A DNA stretch of 64,000 bases, taken from assembly GCA_017459665.1 (NCBI GenBank), contig JAFUCN010000008.1:46701-110700 (forward strand), given 5' to 3'. This DNA comes from Methanobrevibacter sp. (GTDB taxonomy: Archaea; Methanobacteriota; Methanobacteria; Methanobacteriales; Methanobacteriaceae). Positions 8,940 through 17,989 of this stretch are shown here, piece after piece. The notes under the pieces were generated by a model. The model was not told the DNA's origin, made no database searches, and was given only the letters and a program-made list of their open reading frames with translations. Within the stretch, counting starts at the first letter, position 1. Each line of letters begins with the position of its first letter. Position numbers and translations under genes: made by a program.

Positions 8940-10001
8940 ATGAAAATAAGTCCCAAGCGAATTTTATATTTGGATGAAGTAAGGTCTTTGGCTATTATAT
9001 TGGTAGTTGTTGGCCATATTGTAAGAATGTATTCAAAAGATTTTACAACTTGGTTAATATGCTCTGGTATTTTTAGTTTGACTCGTATTGGTGTTCCTTT
9101 ATTTTTTACTGTAAGTGGAGCATTGCTTTTAACTAGAAAACATGTTATTATGGAATTTTTAGAAAAACGATTTAAACGAGTTGTTTTACCATTCGCATTT
9201 TGGATTATTGTGTATATAATTTTAGGTATTGTAATCTGGGGCAATGTATTTTCACCGGAGTATTGTTTGGGTATTATTCTGGGATCTAATGGTCTTGCCT
9301 CTCCATTTTGGTTTATATGGTCTTTAATTGGGATTTATTTATTAATTCCAATGATTAGTAGCTTTATAAGAGAATATGATATATTTGCTTATGAATATTG
9401 CATTGTAATTACTTTAGTGTTATCTATATTTTTTACAATTGGATTTTTCCAAATTCAACAGGCTAAATTTGAATTTAGGGTGATTTATAATTTCTTTTCA
9501 GTTTTAGGATACTTCATTTTAGGTTCTTGTATTCACAATACGGTATTTTACACATCTAAAAGAAACTCATTTCTCATAGGTGTTGCTTTATTCATTGTTG
9601 GAATAATTGGCCATTTCATTTTAATTTATAATGCAGGATTAGGTGGTTTTGAACTTAAACCTGTTGATTCATTTAATATTTTTGTCATGTTGGAAACCAT
9701 TGGTTTGTTCATTGCATTTAAATATGCAAATGTTAAAATGATTTCCTCAAAACTTAAACCAATTAAAGAGCAGAAATTGGGCGAAATCATTCTATTATTC
9801 AGTAGTTGCAGTTTTGGAATATACTTCTCACATTATATTTTAACTTTATATTTATTTAAATTTGGATTTATGCATTCTTGGCCATTGTATGGATTAACAT
9901 ATTTCCCAGTATCATGTATTTTAATAATTGGTGCATGTTGGTTATTAATTTGGATAATGAGTAAAATACCTCTTTTAAAAATAGGTAGTGGTGTAAAATA
10001 G
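8940..10001 (+). CDS. Acyltransferase 3 family membrane protein (first of a tandem pair)
   Basis: This 353-residue polytopic membrane protein of the acyltransferase-3 family has about ten helices. The N-terminus has the motif LDEVRSLAIILVVVGHIVR with the conserved histidine, followed by RIGVPLFFTVSGALLL. Such enzymes O-acylate sugars, lipids or wall polymers at the cell surface. The ATG at 8940 is used because the family motif starts soon after it; the upstream extension runs antisense to tag. A TATA-like TTTAAATAT lies just before, suggesting a short or absent leader. The next gene is a paralogue, 10 bases downstream. The acceptor is unknown. Confidence 0.85.
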   Translation: MKISPKRILYLDEVRSLAIILVVVGHIVRMYSKDFTTWLICSGIFSLTRIGVPLFFTVSGALLLTRKHVIMEFLEKRFKRVVLPFAFWIIVYIILGIVIWGNVFSPEYCLGIILGSNGLASPFWFIWSLIGIYLLIPMISSFIREYDIFAYEYCIVITLVLSIFFTIGFFQIQQAKFEFRVIYNFFSVLGYFILGSCIHNTVFYTSKRNSFLIGVALFIVGIIGHFILIYNAGLGGFELKPVDSFNIFVMLETIGLFIAFKYANVKMISSKLKPIKEQKLGEIILLFSSCSFGIYFSHYILTLYLFKFGFMHSWPLYGLTYFPVSCILIIGACWLLIWIMSKIPLLKIGSGVK

Positions 10002-10011
10002 TGGAGATATT

Positions 10012-11103
10012 ATGAGTGTAAATAAATCTAATCGTATTTTTTATTTTGATGCATTGCGGGCATTAGCTATCTTTTGCGTAATCTGTATTCATATTTACGC
10101 TGAAATCCAAAAAGGAGTCATGCCAGATTATGGTTTAATACCATCATATAAATGGTTTTATGCTCAATTTATGGGAAACTGTCTTAGAATTGGTGTTCCA
10201 TTGTTTTTAATGATTTCTGGAGCATTACTGTTGGGTAGAAAAGAATCTGTAAAGGAATTTCTATCAAAAAGAATTCCACGTATTGTTGTCCCATTTCTAT
10301 TTTGGGGTTTGATATTAACCATGTTGTTGGTTTTATTATCCTATTTCACGGATTTGACTTATATTCGTACATTTGATGCATTTCATATATTAAGGTTACT
10401 TTTTAGAGACTATATTGCTCAGGGAAGAAGTTTTGCTCCATATTGGTTCTTTTGGACAATTTTAGGATTATACTTAATAATGCCAATAATAAATAAATGG
10501 CTGGATAACTCTAAATTAAATGAAGCAGAATATTTCTTAGTAATATGGTTAATAGCTTGCTTATTCATATATACTTTTAAAATTGACCTTCCGATTAATT
10601 TAACTTACTTTGTAGGGCCAATTGGATATATTGTTTTGGGATATTATTTAAGACATACTGAAAGAAAAATATTAAATAATCCTTATTTTGACATATTCCT
10701 GATTTTGATTAGTGCTGTTTCAATGATTTTCTTTTCATGGTATTTTTCATCAACAGAAACTGTTTATAATTTTGATATTTACACTATTTTAGTTATTGGC
10801 GAAGCTACTGGAGTATTTCTGCTATTTAAAAACTTTTATAAGTTCAATTTAAAATTAAATTTTATTAGAAATCCTCATTCTATTGTCAATAAGTTAATCA
10901 TGGCAATGGCAAAATACAGTTATGGTATCTATTTAACTCATGCAACAATTATTGTTATTTTTGTAGATGCTATAGACGGTTTTGGTTTCCATGTTAATGG
11001 ATTTACGATATCAATGTTGGTAATTGCATTATTTGTGCCATTAGCAATAATGTTCATATTGGATAAGATTCCTGTTATAAATCAATTGATTGGATCAAAG
11101 TAG
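10012..11103 (+). CDS. Acyltransferase 3 family membrane protein (second of a tandem pair)
   Basis: This 363-residue paralogue of the preceding gene has the same layout: FDALRALAIFCVICIHIYAE with the conserved histidine, then RIGVPLFLMISGALLL, then eight or more further helices. It likely transfers an acyl group to an envelope glycan or lipid. It has a good ribosome site (GTGGAGAT) and follows the first copy by 10 bases. Two adjacent but clearly diverged copies suggest acylation of two positions or two acceptors. The next gene (FUSC transporter) starts 10 bases after the stop, so all three form one transcription unit. Confidence 0.85.
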   Translation: MSVNKSNRIFYFDALRALAIFCVICIHIYAEIQKGVMPDYGLIPSYKWFYAQFMGNCLRIGVPLFLMISGALLLGRKESVKEFLSKRIPRIVVPFLFWGLILTMLLVLLSYFTDLTYIRTFDAFHILRLLFRDYIAQGRSFAPYWFFWTILGLYLIMPIINKWLDNSKLNEAEYFLVIWLIACLFIYTFKIDLPINLTYFVGPIGYIVLGYYLRHTERKILNNPYFDIFLILISAVSMIFFSWYFSSTETVYNFDIYTILVIGEATGVFLLFKNFYKFNLKLNFIRNPHSIVNKLIMAMAKYSYGIYLTHATIIVIFVDAIDGFGFHVNGFTISMLVIALFVPLAIMFILDKIPVINQLIGSK

Positions 11104-11113
11104 TGGTGAAAAT

Positions 11114-12889
11114 ATGAATCAGGCTTTAAAATCTAAAATAATAATGTTTTCGCTCATGGTGGGGTTCATGTTTTTGTACACTGTGGTTTTCGGAAACAAA
11201 AATACTGTAATTGGCATAATGATTGTAATGGCGGCACTCATGAATTTGGGTAATGATTTGTCATTTAAGCCTAAAATGTCATTCGTTAAAGTATTAGGTT
11301 TGTTGTTGATTTTAGGAATTGCATCATATCTTAATAATCCTCTTACGATATTTGGTTGCATTTTAACATTTATAGTTGTTTTTGGAACAACTTTTACATC
11401 ATATCATTTGTTTGGCACTAGTGTTTACATGCCTTTTTTGATGACATATTTTATGATGGTTTGCATTCCAATTAATTTAGAGGATTTGCCGATGAGGCTT
11501 TTATCTTTGGTATTTGGCGCCATTTTCATTGTTGGTTTGAATATTGTTGTTAATAAGAAAAAAGACTATAAATTATCTAAAGCAACAATAGATAATCTTA
11601 TTAATGAGATAAACAATGCAATTGATTTGAAATTAACAGGAGGTGAAATTTCTCCAGAAAATTTCAAGACAGCCAATGGTTTTTACTTAGCCATTTTTAA
11701 TAAGTTTGAATATAAATATTTTCCAACAAACAATCAGAAATCTGTTTTAAACATTGTCAAATCGTTTCAGTATATTGGAAAGATTATAACTGATTTTAAC
11801 CTCTCTGATGATGAATTAAATTATATTAAACATATTCTCTCAAAAATTGATGAAATTGATTCTGAAGATATCTTCAAATCAATCGATGTTGATACTAATG
11901 AAATGTATTTGGCATTTTTAAACTTGGAGATAATAGCTAATGAGATTAAAAATAGAGATTTAACAAAAGATGAATTCGTTCCTGATAAAAAAACGGTTAT
12001 GCAGTCTATTAGGCCAATTATCAAAAAGCAATTCAGTTTCAAATCAGCCAAATTCACATTTGCTTTTAAAATGGCATTGATGTTATTTGTTTGGGAGCTT
12101 TTAACTTTAATATTTAATTTGCCTTTTACTAAATGGCTTTATTTTGCAACAATACCGTTAATGTTACCATATATAGATGATGCAGCATATACTGCAAAGA
12201 CACGGGTTCAGGGAACATTTATTGGAGTATTTATTTTTGCCATTATTGTTGTGTTAATGCCGTTCATCCCACTTTCTTTTTATGGGTTGATGATGGTTGT
12301 GATGGTTGTGTGCATGTGCATAATGGTCTTTAAACTTGAAGATAAACTAATTTTGGCAAGTGTAACAACGGTAATGTCCGTTATGACTGCACTGATGTAT
12401 ATTCAACCTCCAGAAGCAATGTTTCTTAAAATATTATGGGTTGTTGTCGCAGCGGCTGTTGTTACTTTGTTCAACTTCAAATTCTTACCGTATTCCGTTG
12501 AAAAAGAAACAGAAAATAATTTAAAAGCATGCTTTAAATTGAATAATAGGTCAATTGGGTTGGTTAAAGAAAACTGTCAGGACATCACGTCAAATGATAA
12601 AACCACAATTGTGGTGCTGAGCAATATTGTTCGAGAGAATATTGAGGTGACCAAAGAAAATAAAGAATTGTATGAGCTTCAAATAAAAATAACTGATATT
12701 TGTAATTTTATCTTAAACTACATTGATGTTTATGGTCTTTCAGAAACTTTAAAACTAAATCTATTAGAGATTATTAATAATTGCGGTAATGTTGACCATG
12801 AGTTAGACTTAAAAGAGATGATTATTTCATATTCTATGAAACATGTTATGAATTTATATAAAAGAGAGGAAAATATTTTTAAAAATTGA
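11114..12889 (+). CDS. FUSC family membrane protein (aromatic acid exporter-like)
   Basis: This 591-residue protein has two hydrophobic blocks of about six helices each (about residues 8-155 and 310-460) separated by a soluble helical region and followed by a cytoplasmic C-terminal domain, the arrangement of FUSC/aromatic-acid exporter proteins. The start at 11114 follows GTGGTGAAAAT and avoids the overlap created by an earlier ATG at 11090. It ends the acyltransferase operon and is nine bases before an aldo/keto reductase gene. The substrate is not predictable. Confidence is good for the family and low for the function. Confidence 0.75.
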   Translation: MNQALKSKIIMFSLMVGFMFLYTVVFGNKNTVIGIMIVMAALMNLGNDLSFKPKMSFVKVLGLLLILGIASYLNNPLTIFGCILTFIVVFGTTFTSYHLFGTSVYMPFLMTYFMMVCIPINLEDLPMRLLSLVFGAIFIVGLNIVVNKKKDYKLSKATIDNLINEINNAIDLKLTGGEISPENFKTANGFYLAIFNKFEYKYFPTNNQKSVLNIVKSFQYIGKIITDFNLSDDELNYIKHILSKIDEIDSEDIFKSIDVDTNEMYLAFLNLEIIANEIKNRDLTKDEFVPDKKTVMQSIRPIIKKQFSFKSAKFTFAFKMALMLFVWELLTLIFNLPFTKWLYFATIPLMLPYIDDAAYTAKTRVQGTFIGVFIFAIIVVLMPFIPLSFYGLMMVVMVVCMCIMVFKLEDKLILASVTTVMSVMTALMYIQPPEAMFLKILWVVVAAAVVTLFNFKFLPYSVEKETENNLKACFKLNNRSIGLVKENCQDITSNDKTTIVVLSNIVRENIEVTKENKELYELQIKITDICNFILNYIDVYGLSETLKLNLLEIINNCGNVDHELDLKEMIISYSMKHVMNLYKREENIFKN

Positions 12890-12898
12890 GGTGTTACT

Positions 12899-14041
12899 AT
12901 GGTAAATTTGGGTATGGGGATGATGAGACTTCCTGTTTTGGATGAAAACGATTTTTCAAGTGTGGACTATGAGCAGGTAAATGAAATGGTGGACTTTTTT
13001 ATGGAGTCCGGTTTTAATCATTTTGATACAGCTTATCCTTATCATGAAGGTTTAAGTGAAGTTGCATTTAGAAAATGTGTAGTTGAAAGATATCCAAGAG
13101 ATTCCTTTAAAGTTGCAGATAAATTGCCTTTATTTTCAATTACTGAAGAATCACAATTGGAACCGATTTTTTCTGAGCAATTGGAAAGATGTGGTGTTGA
13201 TTATTTTGATTATTATTTGATGCATAATGTAAGCGGATACTCCGAAGCGGGATGGTTGGATGTAGATTCATTTTCATTTGCAAACAAGAAAAAAGAGGAA
13301 GGTTACATTAAACATTTAGGGCTTTCCACTCATGCCGATGCGGAGTTTCTTGACAATATGTTAACCTTCCATCCGGAAATGGAATTTGTTTTGCTCCAGA
13401 TTAACTATCTTGACTGGGAAGATGAGGGAATTCAGTCTAAAAAATGTCTTGAAGTTGCAAGAAAACATGGCAAACCTGTAATGGTCATGGAACCGTTTAA
13501 AGGAGGATTTTTGGCAGACGTGCCTAAAGATGCTGAAAAAATCATGAAAGATTATAATCCTGATGCATCTGTTGTTTCTTGGGCTTTGAGGTTTGTAGCT
13601 AGTTTGGATGATGTTTGTGTAATCTTGACTGGTGCAAGCAGCATTGATCAGATGAAGGAAAATATTGCTGAATTCAATAATTTCACGCCTCTAAATGATG
13701 AGGAGTATAAAATCATAGAAGAAGTTGCAGAAATTATTAACAGTAACATTACAGTTGACTGTACAAAATGCAGATACTGTGTTGATTCATGTCCTGAAGA
13801 AATTGACATAGCTAAAATCTTTGATTATTACAATAAAGATAAATTGTTGGGTGAACAAGCATGGTCTCAATTTGGAAATGCTTATGTGAATTATTCAAAG
13901 ATTCCTGGTGTGGGATTGGCTTCTGATTGCAGTGAATGTGAAACCTGTATGGATGAATGTCCACAACACATCAATATTCCTGAAGTTTTAAAGGATGTTG
14001 CAAAAACATTTGAAACAGAATATTATGGATTTGGCGATTAA
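12899..14041 (+). CDS. Aldo/keto reductase with C-terminal ferredoxin domain
   Basis: This 380-residue protein has an aldo/keto reductase TIM barrel (about residues 1-270) joined to a two-cluster ferredoxin-like tail. The barrel keeps FDTAYPYHEG with the catalytic Asp and Tyr. The tail has CTKCRYCVDSCPEEI and CSECETCMDECP. Such fusions (COG1453-type) probably exchange electrons between ferredoxin and a carbonyl substrate, which is unknown. A second copy lies at 32035. Its ribosome site GAGGTG is next to the FUSC stop, so it may belong to the upstream operon. Confidence 0.87.
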   Translation: MVNLGMGMMRLPVLDENDFSSVDYEQVNEMVDFFMESGFNHFDTAYPYHEGLSEVAFRKCVVERYPRDSFKVADKLPLFSITEESQLEPIFSEQLERCGVDYFDYYLMHNVSGYSEAGWLDVDSFSFANKKKEEGYIKHLGLSTHADAEFLDNMLTFHPEMEFVLLQINYLDWEDEGIQSKKCLEVARKHGKPVMVMEPFKGGFLADVPKDAEKIMKDYNPDASVVSWALRFVASLDDVCVILTGASSIDQMKENIAEFNNFTPLNDEEYKIIEEVAEIINSNITVDCTKCRYCVDSCPEEIDIAKIFDYYNKDKLLGEQAWSQFGNAYVNYSKIPGVGLASDCSECETCMDECPQHINIPEVLKDVAKTFETEYYGFGD

Positions 14042-14125
14042 ATCCATATTTTTTTTAATTTTAAGTTATGTTTAATAATAATTAATCACAAATTTATAAA
14101 TAGTTATTTTAATTGAGTGTTTTAT

Positions 14126-14476
14126 ATGATACCAGGCATGAATAAAAAACAAATGAAGCAAATGGAAAGACAAATGAAAAAAATGGGTATGAAAATGGAA
14201 GACCTTGAAGGTGTCAAAGAAGTAATTATCCGTTTTGAAGATAAAGAATTAATCATCGATGAGCCTAGCGTAAGCTTAATGAATGTGATGGGCCAAGAAA
14301 CTTATCAAATCGATGGTAAAGCTCGTGAAGTAGAGCTTGAATACGAAATAGAAATTCCTGAAGAAGATATTGAAATGGTTGCAAATAGTGCTGGCGTTTC
14401 TGCAGATGAAGCAAAAGCAGCTCTTGAAGAATGTAAAGGCGATTTAGCTGAAGCTATTATGAAATTAAATCAATAG
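14126..14476 (+). CDS. nac: Archaeal nascent polypeptide-associated complex protein
   Basis: This 116-residue protein binds nascent chains at the ribosome. It opens with the methionine/lysine-rich MIPGMNKKQMKQMERQMKK, characteristic of archaeal NAC, followed by the NAC beta-barrel domain (about 30-75) and a C-terminal UBA domain, AGVSADEAKAALEE. The ATG at 14126 is preferred to the GTG at 14117 because it gives the family N-terminus. The phosphoesterase gene begins five bases after the stop. Confidence 0.93.
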   Translation: MIPGMNKKQMKQMERQMKKMGMKMEDLEGVKEVIIRFEDKELIIDEPSVSLMNVMGQETYQIDGKAREVELEYEIEIPEEDIEMVANSAGVSADEAKAALEECKGDLAEAIMKLNQ

Positions 14477-14481
14477 ATAAA

Positions 14482-15225
14482 ATGACTTTAATTGCACATA
14501 TTTCCGATTTGCATGTAAGCAAATCTGATTTTGATGAAAAAACTTTCATGACTGCCGTTGATGAAATTAATAATTTAAAACCGGACATGATAATTTTAAC
14601 TGGAGATATTACTAATAATGGATATTATGTGGAATTTGAACAGGCAACTAGATATTTGGCAATGTTTGAAGCTCCATTATTCGCAGTTCCAGGAAACCAT
14701 GATTCACGTAATTTAGGTTATCAAACTTTCGAAGAGTTAATAGGTGAGAGAAGCTGGAAATTAACAATGGATGATGATTTTACCGTCATTGGTCTTGACA
14801 GCAGTTCGCCTGATGAAAATAGGGGTCATATCGGAACACCGCAGCACATGTGGCTGGAACATCAATTGGATGAATGTGTAATTAATGAAAACTTTTCAAT
14901 TGTAGCTTTGCATCATCATGTGGTTTCCATTCCGCAAACTGGCCGTGAACGCAATGTTTTATCAGATGCGGGTGATATTTTAAAAACATTAACAACTCAT
15001 GAAGTGGATTTGATTTTATCTGGACATAAGCATGTTCCAAATATTTGGAAGATAAATGAAACAATAATTGTTAATGCGGGCTCACTGTGTTCCTGTAAGC
15101 TCAGGGGCAAAATTAAGAACTCTTATAACGTTTATAACATAACTGATGATGAAATTGAAATATTCTTAAACACTATTGGTGGAGAAAGATTTTTATTTGG
15201 AAAATATCCAAGAAATAAATATTAA
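14482..15225 (+). CDS. Calcineurin-like metallophosphoesterase
   Basis: This 247-residue cytoplasmic enzyme has all five metallophosphoesterase blocks: HISDLH (Asp8, His10), LTGDITN, PGNHDSR, LHHHVV and SGHKHVP. The layout is that of the cyclic-nucleotide phosphodiesterase/Icc-like branch (class III), so it may hydrolyse cAMP-like or other phosphodiesters, but the substrate is not established. It lies five bases after the NAC gene and probably shares its transcript. A cyclase-like gene sits about 1.1 kb downstream, which makes cyclic-nucleotide turnover a reasonable but unproven link. Confidence 0.85.
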   Translation: MTLIAHISDLHVSKSDFDEKTFMTAVDEINNLKPDMIILTGDITNNGYYVEFEQATRYLAMFEAPLFAVPGNHDSRNLGYQTFEELIGERSWKLTMDDDFTVIGLDSSSPDENRGHIGTPQHMWLEHQLDECVINENFSIVALHHHVVSIPQTGRERNVLSDAGDILKTLTTHEVDLILSGHKHVPNIWKINETIIVNAGSLCSCKLRGKIKNSYNVYNITDDEIEIFLNTIGGERFLFGKYPRNKY

Positions 15226-15305
15226 AATATATTTAAATATTTAATAATACAAAAATAAAATACTGAATTAAAATTAAGCATGTAATATATTTTTAAGGTG
15301 ATATT

Positions 15306-16331
15306 ATGAAAGTGGTCGTAGATGCTTCTAATGTAGCACATTATGTTAAAAATGAAAATGGACAACCTCAAATGTCTAATATTCTTGCGGCTGTTAAAGC
15401 ATTAGAGGAAAGTGAAGATGAATTTGTAATAATTGCCGATGCATCACTCCGTCATGACATTGATGATAAAGGAAGATTTTTGAAATTGTTGGAAAGTGAA
15501 AACGTAGAAGAAGTTCCAGCAGGTAATGATGCAGATCATTTTATTTTAGATATTGCAACTAATGAAAGAGCAAAAGTTTTATCAAATGATAAATTCAGAG
15601 ATTATGCTGCTGAATTTAGAAATATTGCTTCAATGAGGATTCCATTTGTTATTGAAAATGGAAGGCTCACATTTGGAAAACCAAAAAAACCTAAAAAGGA
15701 TAAAAACATACTCCAACACATTTGTGATGACATTATTAAAGAATTAAACTTTAAAAAATGGGAAATTTACACTGGTAAAGAAGGTTTAGAAGTTTCTCCA
15801 TTAAATATTGCTAAACAAGCTATTATACGTATTGATAATGATAATAATACAGAATCAAGGTTAGAAAACATATTCTCTAAAATACCAATGTTTAATAAAA
15901 TCGTAGAGATGGTGGATGATGTTGAAATAGCAGCACCATATGTGATTTTTGTGTTGGTTCATCCTAAAGATTATAAAGTTGTTGTAAAAAACGCAGGAAA
16001 TATTTCTGTTACTGTGGCTGACAGATTAGGTCTTGAGAAAAAACCTTTAATTGCAGTCCGTAATGATTTATTCACAAAGCCGGGAAACTTTGAATTGAAT
16101 ATTTTATTGGCTGATGAAGTTACAGAAAATGCTCCATATAACATATTAATCCGTGTAAGTGAGCATGATGAAGTATTCATTAAAAGAAATTCCAGAAATA
16201 TTGCAAGTACTATAGCAGGAAGACTTGGATCTTGGAAATTCCCTTTTGTTTCTGTCAAACCAGATATGCTTTTAGAAAAACCTGGTGAATTTGAGATAGA
16301 ACTCGAGAAAGGAGGGAATTTAGATGGTTAA
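15306..16331 (+). CDS. NYN/Zc3h12a-like PIN-fold ribonuclease with duplicated C-terminal module
   Basis: This 341-residue protein starts with a NYN-type nuclease domain (about residues 1-115): VVVDASNVAHY with Asp6 and Asn9, then IIADASLRHDIDD, AGNDADHFILD and VLSNDKF. These supply the acidic residues of an active PIN-like RNase. The rest contains an internal duplication: residues 212-277 and 278-341 share a pattern of Y..L.V, N(I)..T.A.RLG..K.P and LF/LL..KPG.FE. I do not know this repeat. The stop overlaps the next gene by eight bases. An RNase role is supported by motifs; the RNA target and the role of the repeats are unknown. Confidence 0.75.
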   Translation: MKVVVDASNVAHYVKNENGQPQMSNILAAVKALEESEDEFVIIADASLRHDIDDKGRFLKLLESENVEEVPAGNDADHFILDIATNERAKVLSNDKFRDYAAEFRNIASMRIPFVIENGRLTFGKPKKPKKDKNILQHICDDIIKELNFKKWEIYTGKEGLEVSPLNIAKQAIIRIDNDNNTESRLENIFSKIPMFNKIVEMVDDVEIAAPYVIFVLVHPKDYKVVVKNAGNISVTVADRLGLEKKPLIAVRNDLFTKPGNFELNILLADEVTENAPYNILIRVSEHDEVFIKRNSRNIASTIAGRLGSWKFPFVSVKPDMLLEKPGEFEIELEKGGNLDG

Positions 16332-17526
16332 TGCTTTAACCAAGTCGTTAATAAAGTCAACCACTAAATTAAAACCTATTGCTGTTGGAACAAAGTTTTT
16401 TCCAACAAATTCTCTTGAAACGGAATATGTAGAGTTATTCAACTATACTCAAACTATTCTTTTTGAGATTGAAAAAGCAGAAATTACTTCCGACACTATC
16501 CTAAAAAATCTCATTCGTGATGTGGGTATTGAAAATATTCCAAAGGAATATACTTTTCACGAATTAAAACCTGCCGAAAATAGAATTGAAGAATATGCAT
16601 TAGTAAGTAACATTATCATGGGTAGTGACCGTTATTTTTACATTGAACTTCCATATCCTTCTAATATGATTAACATTTTTGAAAAAATCATTCAGAATGA
16701 AAAAGGGGAAGTTGTGGAAAAAACAGCAACTGAACTTGTTGCAAGAATGTTAAGTAAAAATGATGCCATTCGTGTGGCTATTGAGTTAATTGGTATCGGA
16801 TTGTCTGAAAACATTCAGGTTATTTCTGCTGTGGGAATGACTGGTGCTGCTTCAATTGAAAGAGCAATACATTATACTCAAAATGTAGGAAGTTTTCCTG
16901 GAATTGCATTTACAAAACTGGGTGGTGAATATGCTTTAGTTTTCGATTCACCTTTCCTATTGCAGGAATCTAAACCAGTTGATTTAGAAAATTACTTATT
17001 CATTGATTTAATTGATTCTACCAAATTCATTGATAAAAATGGTAGGACTCAGCTAGTCGAACTCATGACTGGAATTAAGAATTTCATTGAAACTGAATGT
17101 GATGGAGAGTTAGAAGGATATCGTGAAGGTGGAGACGATTTTATTGCAAGATTTCCGTCTAAAGATTTAGCTATCCGTGCAGGACTTGATGCTGCATGGT
17201 TTGCTTTAGATAATGGAGCTAAAATTAGGGCAGGAGTTGGAAGAAGTAGAAGAGAAGCTGGTGAAAGAGCACAGTTGGTTGATAGTTTGGATTCTACTTC
17301 ACCATTGTCTTTAGTTATATTTGAGTTAGCTAATGGTTTATATGCTTACAATATTCCTTCTGAGTTTACAAGAACTTTGATTAATTTGGTTGAAAATGAA
17401 AAGCCTAAATTAATAGGAGTTTTTGCTTTTGTGTTTATATTTGCATATTTGATGTCTATTTTAGGATTGGGCATGTTCAGTTTTGTTGGAGTTATATTGG
17501 CTCTTGTTTATGCAGCTGTAGCCTAA
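16324..17526 (+). CDS. Membrane-anchored nucleotidyl cyclase-like (class III/GGDEF-fold) protein
   Basis: This 400-residue protein has an unfamiliar N-terminal region (1-220), a cyclase-like domain (about 225-330) and two C-terminal membrane helices (about 360-400). The domain begins LFIDLIDSTKFIDKNG (Asp228, Asp231), close to the class III cyclase FxDIxGST motif. It continues to GGDDFIARFPS (269-273), 41 residues after Asp228, the spacing of metal ligands in GGDEF and class III cyclases. Both metal-binding positions are therefore present. A strong AAGGAGG site precedes the ATG, and the gene overlaps the NYN RNase gene by eight bases. Nucleotide cyclase or polymerase-like activity is inferred; no homologue of known function is recognised. 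Confidence 0.6.
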   Translation: MVNALTKSLIKSTTKLKPIAVGTKFFPTNSLETEYVELFNYTQTILFEIEKAEITSDTILKNLIRDVGIENIPKEYTFHELKPAENRIEEYALVSNIIMGSDRYFYIELPYPSNMINIFEKIIQNEKGEVVEKTATELVARMLSKNDAIRVAIELIGIGLSENIQVISAVGMTGAASIERAIHYTQNVGSFPGIAFTKLGGEYALVFDSPFLLQESKPVDLENYLFIDLIDSTKFIDKNGRTQLVELMTGIKNFIETECDGELEGYREGGDDFIARFPSKDLAIRAGLDAAWFALDNGAKIRAGVGRSRREAGERAQLVDSLDSTSPLSLVIFELANGLYAYNIPSEFTRTLINLVENEKPKLIGVFAFVFIFAYLMSILGLGMFSFVGVILALVYAAVA

Positions 17527-17549
17527 AAAATTTAAAGAGAAAAAATAAT

Positions 17550-17972
17550 ATGAGACGAAAAAAAGACGATAAACAGGTTTTGATTCCAAGAAGCAGTCCT
17601 AATCATGTTTCTAATAGGAATAAAAGAAGATCTGGCAGGAATCGAAACAGTCGCAATACTCGTAATAGTCGCAATAATCGCATTAACAGAAATAATCGTT
17701 ATAATAATGGGCAGAGAAAGAAAAGAAGCAAGCTTACTTTATTTTTAATGATTCTCGCCATCATTGGTTTTGTTGTTGGTGCAGGAATTGGAGTTTCCTT
17801 AAGTTTTGATGATGGTGATGATGGTCCTCATATTGAAAATGTAACAAAGGAAATGACTACAAACTTAAATGAAACACCAGATTTCAGTTATGATAAGGAA
17901 GTGGATGCAGTCGATTTCAACAGTAATCAGGATGTCGAGGAATTTAATCTGACTGTAGAGCCATCATATTAA
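17550..17972 (+). CDS. Basic/Asn-rich single-pass membrane protein, unknown function
   Basis: This 140-residue protein has three parts. Residues 1-58 are rich in Arg and Asn with repeated RNxRN units and should be disordered and able to bind RNA or acidic surfaces. Residues about 60-82 form a membrane helix. The remaining 58 residues are acidic and outside the cell if the basic part stays inside. It lies 23 bases after the cyclase-like gene and 17 before argJ. I do not recognise a family. The Arg/Asn repeats may vary in length between strains. Confidence 0.6.
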   Translation: MRRKKDDKQVLIPRSSPNHVSNRNKRRSGRNRNSRNTRNSRNNRINRNNRYNNGQRKKRSKLTLFLMILAIIGFVVGAGIGVSLSFDDGDDGPHIENVTKEMTTNLNETPDFSYDKEVDAVDFNSNQDVEEFNLTVEPSY

Positions 17973-17989
17973 TTTTTTTGGTGATTTTT

